This document shows, piece by piece, positions 57,737 through 64,000 of a stretch of 64,000 nt of DNA (within the stretch, counting starts at the first letter, position 1; every line of letters starts with the position of its first letter). The position numbers and the translations under genes were made by a program. The notes beneath the pieces are model-generated. The model saw only the letters and a list, made by a program, of their open reading frames with translations, was not told where the DNA came from and did not search any database. This DNA comes from Hymenobacter properus (GTDB taxonomy: Bacteria; Bacteroidota; Bacteroidia; Cytophagales; Hymenobacteraceae), in NCBI RefSeq assembly GCF_015694735.1, contig NZ_JADQDP010000004.1, positions 434,001 to 498,000 on the forward strand. Direction: 5' to 3'.

Positions 57737-60094
57737 CTAAAACCGGAACGTTTTGCTAAAGGACGGCAAAATGGGAAACAGCGACACCTGGCGGTAGCTC
57801 AGCTGCTGGCTGCCCTGTGCGCGGCCCAGGTAAATGAAATAGGGATTTTTGCGGTTGTAGAGGTTGTACACGCTGAAGCTGTTCACCACTTCGCCCCAGC
57901 GCTTTTTCTTGGTGTGGCTCAGGTCGAGGTCGAGGCGATGATAGGCGGCCATGCGGTAGCTGTTGCGCGAGCCGTAGTCGTCGTAGGTGTCGTAGGGCCC
58001 CAGCTGGTAGCGGCCTTGGGCCAGCGTGATGGCGTTGCCGGTGCCGTACACGAACGTGCCCGAAAGCGTGAGCGTCGGGCTGAACTCGTGAATGACCACC
58101 AGCTTAAAGTCGTGCCGCCGGTCGTACTTGTAGGGGTAGGTCTGCCCCTGGTTCAGGGCCGCAAACTGGCGCTTGCTCCACGAGAGCGTGTAGCCTATCC
58201 AGCCGGTGGTTTTGCCGGTTTTCTTCTGCAAAAACAGCTCCGCACCGTAGGCCCAGCCCCGGCCGCTGGTGATTTTGGATTCGTAATTGTCGTCGGTGGT
58301 CCCGATGAAGTCCGCGCCCTCGCGGAATTCAATCAGGTTCTGCATGGGCTTGTAATAGGCCTCGGCGCTAAACTCAAAGTCCTCGCTCTTGAGGCGCACG
58401 TTGCGGGCCGCGCCCAGGCTGAACTGCTGCGCCTTCTGGGGCAGGGTTTTGGCCGTGGCGGGCACCCATAGGTCGGTGGGCAGGCCAATGCTGCTGTTGG
58501 TGAGCAGGTGCACGTACTGCGTGGTGCGGGCGTAGGCGCCTTTCAGGGCCCAGTCCTCCGTGAGCAGGTAGCGGGCGGCCAGGCGCGGCTCCAGGCTGGG
58601 GTACAGCTTTTTCTCCACCAAAAACGAGTTCAGGCGCAGACCCACGTTCACCTTCAGGCGGTCGTTGAGCTTCACATCGTCTTCGGCGTAGAGGCTGGCT
58701 TCGCTGGCCCCAATGCGGCGGCCCACGGCCTGGTTTAGGGTGGGGTCGGCGTTGCCCTCGCTCTGCATGGCGCCGGGCCGGAACTGGTGCCGAATGGTCT
58801 GCCCACCAAACCGGATGTAGTGGCTGGGGTTGGGCACGTAGTCAAAATCAACCTTCGCACTCACGTCCTGAATGTTCGACAGGTAGCTCAGGCTGTATTT
58901 CTCGTCGCGGGTCTGGCCGTTGTCCTGGTAGTGGCTTTCCTGGGTCGAGCCCACGTCGAACTGGTAGCGCGTGAAGGTGAGGTGGGCGTTCATGAACAGC
59001 CGGTCGTTCACCACGTGGTTCCAGCGCAGGGCGGCAATGCGGTTGCCCCAGCCTAGGGCGTTGCGCTGCTTGTAGGTGTCGCCGTTGTCGCGCTTGTCGT
59101 CGTCGTTGGCGTAAAACTCGTCGTAGCCCAGGTAGCCGCTCAGGTAGAGGCGGTCGCGGGCGCCCAGCTTCCAGTTCAGCTTGCCGTTGAGGTCGTAGAA
59201 GTAGTAGCCAGCCACCAGCCCGTTGGCTTGGGCCATGATGAGCGGCCGGGCCAGAATGTCGATGTAGGTGCGCCGGGCCGAGAAAATGAACGAGGCCGTG
59301 TCTTTCTTGATGGGCCCTTCCAGCGTGAAGCGCGAGGCAATGAGGCCAATGGCGCCCTCGCCGTGCAGCTTCTGCATGTTGCCCTCCTTCATGGTGATGT
59401 CAACCACCGACGACAGGCGCCCGCCGTAGCGCGCCGGAAACCCACTCTTGATGAGCTCCACGTTCTTGATGGCATCGGCGTTGAACACCGAGAAAAAGCC
59501 GAACAGGTGGGAGGCGTTGTAAATGGGCGTGCCGTCGAGCAGCAGCAGGTTCTGGTCGGGCGAGCCGCCGCGCACGTAGAGGCCGCTGCTGCCCTCACCG
59601 CCGGCCTGCACGCCGGGCAGCAGCTGCAGCGCCTTCAGCACATCGGTTTCGCCAAACAGCGCGGGCAGCAGCTTAATCTGGTTCACCGGGATGTTGATGG
59701 TGCCCATGCGGGTGCTCTCGGCCACTTTTTCTTCGCGGCTGCCCACCACTTCCACCCCTTCCAGTTCGGCCGAGGCCGGCTTCAGCCGGAAATCGTGGGT
59801 GAAGCTGCGGTCGGCTTTTTCGGCCAGCCGTTGCCGCTCGTAGCCCAGCGCCGATACCAACAGCTTCACCGAATCAGAAGCTGCCAGGGTGAGCGAGTAG
59901 AAACCGAAGGTATTGGTGGTGGTGCCCTGGCCGCTGGCGGGGTGCACCACGGCCACGCCCGGCAGGCTTTCGCCGGTGGCGCCGTCGCGCACGTAGCCAC
60001 TGATGGTGAAGCGGTTGTTTTGCTGCGCGTGGGCGGTAGCGCCCGTTAGCAGCGCCGCGCTGCCCATGGCGGCCATGCGTAAAAATGACTTCAT
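57737..60094 (-). CDS. TonB-dependent receptor with carboxypeptidase-like N-terminal domain
   Basis: A protein of 785 residues. A signal peptide (1-23) is followed by a regulatory domain (about 28-108, ISGYVRDGATGESLPGVAVV), the plug (about 125-235: GTINIPVNQIKLLPALFGET, LYVRGGSPDQNLLLLDGTPI) and a barrel ending ILPSFSKTFRF. It imports or binds a ligand across the outer membrane with TonB energy. The DUF4249 gene follows after 3 or 24 bases, so they form one operon. Substrate unknown. Confidence 0.92.
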   Translation of the reverse strand: MKSFLRMAAMGSAALLTGATAHAQQNNRFTISGYVRDGATGESLPGVAVVHPASGQGTTTNTFGFYSLTLAASDSVKLLVSALGYERQRLAEKADRSFTHDFRLKPASAELEGVEVVGSREEKVAESTRMGTINIPVNQIKLLPALFGETDVLKALQLLPGVQAGGEGSSGLYVRGGSPDQNLLLLDGTPIYNASHLFGFFSVFNADAIKNVELIKSGFPARYGGRLSSVVDITMKEGNMQKLHGEGAIGLIASRFTLEGPIKKDTASFIFSARRTYIDILARPLIMAQANGLVAGYYFYDLNGKLNWKLGARDRLYLSGYLGYDEFYANDDDKRDNGDTYKQRNALGWGNRIAALRWNHVVNDRLFMNAHLTFTRYQFDVGSTQESHYQDNGQTRDEKYSLSYLSNIQDVSAKVDFDYVPNPSHYIRFGGQTIRHQFRPGAMQSEGNADPTLNQAVGRRIGASEASLYAEDDVKLNDRLKVNVGLRLNSFLVEKKLYPSLEPRLAARYLLTEDWALKGAYARTTQYVHLLTNSSIGLPTDLWVPATAKTLPQKAQQFSLGAARNVRLKSEDFEFSAEAYYKPMQNLIEFREGADFIGTTDDNYESKITSGRGWAYGAELFLQKKTGKTTGWIGYTLSWSKRQFAALNQGQTYPYKYDRRHDFKLVVIHEFSPTLTLSGTFVYGTGNAITLAQGRYQLGPYDTYDDYGSRNSYRMAAYHRLDLDLSHTKKKRWGEVVNSFSVYNLYNRKNPYFIYLGRAQGSQQLSYRQVSLFPILPSFSKTFRF

Positions 60095-60215
60095 GCAGAA
60101 GGGAAGGAGAGAAAAGCCAGCTCGGGCGGCCTAACGGCCGCCAGGGCAGTTTTATTGGAGAGCAGATTTCGGGAGTTGGGGTTGCTTGTGCTTGCAAAAA
60201 ATTGCGGCAAAAAAG

Positions 60216-60312
60216 AACGTCACGCTCAGCGACGTCGAAGTACCTCTACTGCGGTAGTAAACAGATTACTTGCGCGGTAAAGGTGCTTCGACTTCGCTCA
60301 GCATGACGTTCT
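60216..60312. repeat. Dispersed palindrome (GCTCAGC/GCTGAGC, diverged)
   Basis: GAACGTCACGCTCAGCGACG with TCGAAGTACCTCTAC at left, GGTGCTTCGACTTCGCTCAG with CATGACGTTC at right. The arms differ at several bases, so this is an older copy. Confidence 0.75.
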
Positions 60313-60342
60313 GAAACTCAGCTGGCAACCGAATACAAGCGC

Positions 60343-61038
60343 CTACTTCTTGCGGTATTCTGCGTTCAGGTAGGCCAGCACCGGGGCGGTGATGTCGAGG
60401 TCTTTCTGGCCGTAGGCAATGGTGCCGCTGGGGGCCGCAATCAGGATGAGCTTGTAGCCGTGGGCTTTGCCGTAGGCTTCCACTTTCTTGTTCACGCTTT
60501 CGAGCACGGTTTGGGTCAGCTTGGCTTCTTCTTCCTGGGCCTGGGCCTGGATGCGCTGCTGGGCCTGGCCCGACTCCTGCTGCTGGGCCTGCAGCTTCTG
60601 CTCGGTGGCGGCGCGCTGCTCGGCGGTCATGCCCTGGGCTTGCTTCTGGTAGTTTTCTACCGCGGTGCGGAAGTTGGCAATCAGCTTCTGGTTCTGGCTT
60701 TCCCAGCCGCGGGCCTTGGCCTCGAACGACTTCCGCGCGTCTTTCATGCCCTGATAGCCGTCCAGCATCTTGCTCGACTCCACGTAGGCGATTTTGCCTT
60801 CGCTGCTGACTGCAGCGGCGGCGGGCGTGCCGGTTTCGGCCACGGGGGCAGCGGCGGTTTCAGTGGTGGCAGCGGCCGTAGTGTCAGCCGTGTTCAGCTC
60901 GGGCGAGGCCACCACGGCGGTCGATTTATCGGTGGCAATGGCCGGTGCCACCGGCTTTTGGTTGAAATGCAGGAAATACAAGCCCGCCACCAGCAGGGCC
61001 AAAACAACGTTAATGGTTAATTGAATGGGGTTTTTCAT
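60343..61038 (-). CDS. OmpH/Skp-family periplasmic chaperone-like protein
   Basis: A protein of 231 residues. An N-terminal helix (LTINVVLALLVAGLYFLHF) lacks a clear cleavage site and may act as an anchor. A Thr/Ala-rich linker leads to the OmpH domain (about 80-231): KIAYVESSKMLDGYQGM, a long charged coiled coil with Gln-rich AEQRAATEQKLQAQQQESGQ, and AYGKAHGYKLILIAAPSGTI. Skp proteins hold unfolded outer-membrane proteins. The start at 61038 fits the membrane helix. Confidence 0.85.
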   Translation of the reverse strand: MKNPIQLTINVVLALLVAGLYFLHFNQKPVAPAIATDKSTAVVASPELNTADTTAAATTETAAAPVAETGTPAAAAVSSEGKIAYVESSKMLDGYQGMKDARKSFEAKARGWESQNQKLIANFRTAVENYQKQAQGMTAEQRAATEQKLQAQQQESGQAQQRIQAQAQEEEAKLTQTVLESVNKKVEAYGKAHGYKLILIAAPSGTIAYGQKDLDITAPVLAYLNAEYRKK

Positions 61039-61062
61039 TGAAAAGCACAGATGAGGAAAAAA

Positions 61063-61070
61063 CAAAAGTA
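61063..61070 (-). promoter_or_regulatory. -7 element (TACTTTTG) for the OmpH gene
   Basis: On the minus strand TACTTTTG matches TAnnTTTG and lies 24 bases before the ATG at 61038. No -33 TTG at the usual spacing. Confidence 0.4.
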
Positions 61071-61098
61071 AGGCTTTGCCTGAAGGAAAAAGCGGGGG

Positions 61099-61247
61099 CT
61101 GTCCTTGCGAGGCGTAGCCGAAACAATCCGTGCTGTCAAAACCAGTCACGCGCCTGTGCCAGAAAGCCCCTGCTCCGCACAGAGCCGGGGCTTTTTCACG
61201 CCCTTATGGTGCTTACTGAGAACAAATTGCTCTGCCTCGCAATGACG
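61099..61247. repeat. Dispersed palindrome, second family (diverged)
   Basis: GCTGTCCTTGCGAGGCGTAG and ACAATCCG at left, ACAAATTG and TGCCTCGCAATGAC at right. The arms pair in part. A separate hairpin terminator lies inside it. Confidence 0.55.
61163..61196. terminator. Hairpin terminator downstream of the desuccinylase-like gene
   Basis: AAAGCCCCTGCTC and GAGCCGGGGCTTTTT with one mismatch. It lies between the end of the gene at 61253 and the start of the OmpH gene, both on the minus strand. Confidence 0.75.
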
Positions 61248-61252
61248 AAAGG

Positions 61253-62218
61253 CTACTCCGGCACGGCAATGTGCAGCAGCGCATCGCCCTGGTTCACCAC
61301 CGGCATGTGGTTCAGGCCGATGACATAACCGCTCAGCGGCGACTCCAGCCGCACGGCCTGCTGCCCGTAGGGGTCGGCCACGGACCCGTAAATCTGGCCT
61401 TTTTCTAGAAACTGCCCGTTTTCGACGTGCGCCCGGAACAAGCCCGCAAAGCGCGCCCGCAGCCAGGTATGCCGCCGGCACACAATGCTGGGCCGCGCCG
61501 GCGCCGGCGCGGCCGGCGCCATGCCCAGGTGATTCATTACCCGCAGGGTGCCCGCCACGGCCTCCTCAATGCCGGGCTCATCCAGCCGCAGGCTCTCGCC
61601 GGTTTCGTACACGATAATGCGCTTGCCCAGCCCCTGCGCCGCCTCGCGCAGCGAGCCCGCCCGCAGCGCCGCGTGCAGCGTGAAGGGCGCCGCGAAAGCC
61701 GCCGCCATGGCGTCCACTTCGGCGTCGACGCCCAGCAGGGCTCGCACCTGCGGGTAATTGGCCCGCGCCGCGCCACCGGTATGGAAATCGATGCCGTAGT
61801 CAATCAGCGGCATTATTTCACGCATGAAGCGGTGGGCCACCCGCCCGGCCAGCGAGCCGCGCGGAAACCCCGGAAACGAGCGGTTCACGTCCTTGCCGTC
61901 GGGCACTTCGCGGCTGAAATTCAGGAAGCCGTAGATGTTGAGGATGGGAATGGCGATGATGCTGCCGCGCGTAGGCGTGAGCAGCTCGCGCCGCACCAGC
62001 CGCCGAATGGTTTCGATGCCGTTCACCTCGTCGCCGTGCATGCCGCCCATGAGCAGCAGCGTGGGGCCGGGCTCCGTGGCCCGCAGCACGTGCACCGGCA
62101 CGTCAATCACCGTGCCCGAGGGCAGGCGCGAAATCACCAGCCGCGTGAGCACCCGCTCGCCCGGCTGAATGGTGAGGTCGTTGAGGTACATCGGAGCAGG
62201 AGCGGCGGGGTCGGGCAT
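61253..62218 (-). CDS. Succinylglutamate desuccinylase/aspartoacylase family protein
   Basis: A protein of 321 residues of the M14-like zinc family. His61 and Glu64 in GGMHGDEVNG and His146 in DFHTGG are the zinc ligands. LNIYGFLNFSREVPDGKDVN carries the substrate-binding Asn/Arg region, and IVYETGESLRLDE the catalytic Glu region. The C-terminal half is a small beta domain (GLFRAHVENGQFLEKGQIYG). Relatives beside RimK genes are thought to act on amidated or glutamylated substrates; here RimK is the next gene upstream on this strand. Confidence 0.88.
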   Translation of the reverse strand: MPDPAAPAPMYLNDLTIQPGERVLTRLVISRLPSGTVIDVPVHVLRATEPGPTLLLMGGMHGDEVNGIETIRRLVRRELLTPTRGSIIAIPILNIYGFLNFSREVPDGKDVNRSFPGFPRGSLAGRVAHRFMREIMPLIDYGIDFHTGGAARANYPQVRALLGVDAEVDAMAAAFAAPFTLHAALRAGSLREAAQGLGKRIIVYETGESLRLDEPGIEEAVAGTLRVMNHLGMAPAAPAPARPSIVCRRHTWLRARFAGLFRAHVENGQFLEKGQIYGSVADPYGQQAVRLESPLSGYVIGLNHMPVVNQGDALLHIAVPE

Positions 62219-62243
62219 GGGTCGGGAACAGAATAAAATGAAA

Positions 62244-62343
62244 CGTCATGCAGAGCGCAGCGAAGCATCTTTACCGCGCAACGCAATCCAACCTACAGGG
62301 TTTGCGGCTGCGGTAAAGATGCTTCGCTGCGCTCTGCATGACG
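62244..62343. repeat. Dispersed palindrome (GCAGAGC arm type)
   Basis: CGTCATGCAGAGCGCAGCGA with AGCATCTTTACCGC at left, exact inverse at right. Same arm type as the copy in the ars operon. It separates the desuccinylase-like gene from rimK. Confidence 0.85.
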
Positions 62344-62373
62344 GACGTTTACCGGCTTAGCCGGCCCTCTCCC

Positions 62374-63327
62374 CTACTTCCCCGCCGGCACGTCCGACTG
62401 CGCATCGACGCCGTGGGCAGCGCCTTTTTTGGCTTTTGGCTTCGTCTTTTTCTTCGTGGCCAGCGTGGTCGAATAATCAATGATGCGGCCGGCAATATCC
62501 TGCTTGGTGGCTTTTTCGATGCCCTCCAGGCCGGGCGAGGAGTTGACTTCGAGCACCAGCGGGCCGCGCTTGCTTTGCAGCATATCCACGCCCGCAATGC
62601 CAAGGCCCAGGGCTTTGGTGGCCAGCAGCGCCGCCGCTTTTTCGGCCCGCGTGAGCTTGACCAGCGTGCCCGAGCCGCCGCGGTGCAGGTTCGAGCGGAA
62701 CTCGCCCTCCTTGCCCTGGCGCTTCATGGCGCCCACCACTTCGCCGTCCACCACAAAGGCGCGCAGGTCGGCGCCCTTGCTTTCGGCAATGAACTCCTGC
62801 ACAATGATGCGCGCCTTGAGGTTGTGGAAGGCTTCGATGACCGACTGCGCGGCCTTGGCCGACTCGGCCAGCACCACGCCCAGGCCCTGCGTGCCTTCCA
62901 GCAGCTTGATGATGACCGGCGCGCCGCCCACCTGCTCAATCATGGCGGGCACGTCTTCGGAAAAGTTGGTGAAGGCCGTTTTGGGCATGCCCACGCCGGC
63001 GCGGCTCAGAATCTGCATCGAGCGCAGCTTGTCGCGCGAGCGCACGATGGCCTGGCTGTCGATGGCCGTGCGCACCTTCATCATCTCAAACTGCCGCACC
63101 ACGGCCGTGCCGTAGAACGTGACCGAGGCGCCGATGCGCGGAATGATGGCGTCGAAGCCCTCGAGCCGCGCGCCCTGGTAAATGATGCCAGGCTGGCCTT
63201 TTTCCAGCACAATGTTGCATTGCAGATGGTCGATGACCACGGCTTCGTGGCCCTTGGCCGCTGCGGCCTCCACCAGCCGCTGGGTGGAATAAGATTTCGG
63301 CTCACGCGAGAGAATGGCCAGTTTCAT
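62374..63327 (-). CDS. rimK: RimK-family ATP-grasp ligase
   Basis: A protein of 317 residues. The N-terminal domain (MKLAILSREPKSYSTQRLVE) and the ATP-grasp core (VIIKLLEGTQGLGVVLAES, RIIVQEFIAESKGADLRAFV, EGEFRSNLHRGGSGTLVKLT, GVDMLQSKRGPLVLEVNSSP) fit RimK, which adds glutamate residues to the C-terminus of ribosomal protein S6. A Lys-rich tail (LATKKKTKPKAKKGAA) extends beyond the E. coli length. The RimB-like protease gene lies upstream on the same strand. Confidence 0.92.
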   Translation of the reverse strand: MKLAILSREPKSYSTQRLVEAAAAKGHEAVVIDHLQCNIVLEKGQPGIIYQGARLEGFDAIIPRIGASVTFYGTAVVRQFEMMKVRTAIDSQAIVRSRDKLRSMQILSRAGVGMPKTAFTNFSEDVPAMIEQVGGAPVIIKLLEGTQGLGVVLAESAKAAQSVIEAFHNLKARIIVQEFIAESKGADLRAFVVDGEVVGAMKRQGKEGEFRSNLHRGGSGTLVKLTRAEKAAALLATKALGLGIAGVDMLQSKRGPLVLEVNSSPGLEGIEKATKQDIAGRIIDYSTTLATKKKTKPKAKKGAAHGVDAQSDVPAGK

Positions 63328-63328
63328 C

Positions 63329-63403
63329 GGGTGGTGGATTGGGGGAGGTGGTGAGGGGGTGGATGGAAGCGGCGGGTGGGATGGGCGGAGCGGCGGGTGG
63401 AGG
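63329..63403. other. G-rich tract upstream of rimK
   Basis: About 75 bases on the plus strand have many runs of two to five G (for example GGTGGATTGGGGGAGGTGG). They lie directly before the rimK ATG, on the strand opposite to the mRNA, and might form a G-quadruplex in the template strand. Confidence 0.5.
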
Positions 63404-63535
63404 CGCCTGTCATCAAAGTCATTTCGTGAGCAAAGCAGCGACGAAAGACGACAGTTGCGGACGCTCTTACGTGAGAAGGTCGTCGGTTACGCTATACAAT
63501 GACAGATTTTCCACAGAATTTCGCCGCAAAACTAC

Positions 63536-64000
63536 TCAAGTGCGGGCGCGGCGCGCGGCGGCATGGGCCAGGAATTTGTAGGAAAGGTTGCGCTTGGCCA
63601 CGTCGACCACGAAGCGGCCTTGCCGCAACAGGCTGCGGCCCAGCAGCACCGGGTACTTCATGTCGGAGCGGTCGGAGAGCGAAAACTCTGTTTCAAAATC
63701 TTCGCCGTAGAGCTGCACCACGGCCCGGATGACGTAGCGCTCCTGCACTTCGCCGTTGGACGAGCGAATGTCGCGCAGCACAAAATTGGCGAAAGCCAGG
63801 GGCCGGCCGTCGGCGTCGGCGTGCTCGGGGTCGAGCAGGCGCACGAGCAGCACGGGGCGCTGCGCAGCATCGGTTTCGATGTGGATGTCGGTGCAGTGAA
63901 TGGCGCTGGTGTAAGCGCCGGTGTCCACCTTGGCCTCGATGCCACCGAGGGCAAAAGCCGGAAAATCGACCAGTTCGCGGCGGCCGAGCAGGCGCTTGGA
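63536..64000 (-). CDS. RimB-like retropepsin (ATP-dependent zinc protease family), 3' part
   Basis: The frame is open to the window edge, so the N-terminus is missing; 154 residues are present. LLGRRELVDFPAFALGGIEA, KVDTGAYTSA (the DTGA aspartic-protease motif) and SDMKYPVLLGRSLLRQGRFV are typical of the retropepsin-like RimB family. It lies upstream of rimK on the same strand, the usual partnership in S6 modification. The ATG lies outside the window; an internal GTG within KVDTG is not the start. Confidence 0.85.
   Translation of the reverse strand, partial: SKRLLGRRELVDFPAFALGGIEAKVDTGAYTSAIHCTDIHIETDAAQRPVLLVRLLDPEHADADGRPLAFANFVLRDIRSSNGEVQERYVIRAVVQLYGEDFETEFSLSDRSDMKYPVLLGRSLLRQGRFVVDVAKRNLSYKFLAHAAARRART

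Overview
The window looks like a chromosomal segment of a GC-rich member of the Bacteroidota, most probably Hymenobacter or a close relative in the Hymenobacteraceae (inferred from content, not from a database). The evidence is: C-terminal sorting domains of the type IX secretion system on two secreted proteins, a TonB receptor/DUF4249 lipoprotein pair, a kdp operon with the KdpD sensor split from its kinase, and several promoter-like sites of the Bacteroidota form TAnnTTTG. No rRNA, tRNA, CRISPR array or complete insertion sequence was seen.

Layout. 1-1318: the end of an Omp85-type outer-membrane barrel and a TonB C-terminal protein. 1319-4482: an arsenic operon arsR-arsI-arsN1-aqpS-arsC, which has an aquaglyceroporin where an ArsB or Acr3 pump would be expected and carries organoarsenical functions. 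4583-6324: a CvfB-like RNA-binding protein and an NAD-binding protein. 6637-16643: a secreted beta-helix protein and, 14 bases on, a 2996-residue T9SS surface protein built from three repeat families. 16720-19188: a strongly AT-rich gene for a TIR-TPR protein, a candidate NADase immune effector, bracketed by two copies of the terminator hairpin common in this window. 19694-25216: small-molecule enzymes, a WYL regulator, a divergent NmrA-like/HxlR pair with clear operators, and a T9SS FG-GAP protein. 25570-41402: a spondin-domain lipoprotein, a TonB receptor, SDR and AraC genes, a GH28 hydrolase, small secreted proteins, VOC proteins, a serpin lipoprotein, a GlxA-like regulator and a DoxX-VOC-RibD-VOC run.

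41545-53816 (minus strand) is a complete potassium-uptake unit. It runs from an NtrC-type sigma-54 activator and a TlpA-like thioredoxin through a 31-residue membrane peptide, kdpF, kdpA, kdpB, kdpC, a porin, a kinase-less KdpD and a separate HAMP-PAS histidine kinase. 53964-64000 holds a cupin, lipoproteins, an MFS transporter, a TonB receptor/DUF4249 pair, an OmpH/Skp protein, a succinylglutamate desuccinylase-like enzyme, RimK and the end of a RimB-like protease.

Two kinds of small dispersed DNA recur. One is a family of long palindromes of about 90-215 bp whose arms co-vary (15 copies, five of them inside the kdp operon). The other is a stock GC-rich terminator hairpin with the core AAAAAGCCCCGCCAG/CTGGCGGGGCTTTTT.
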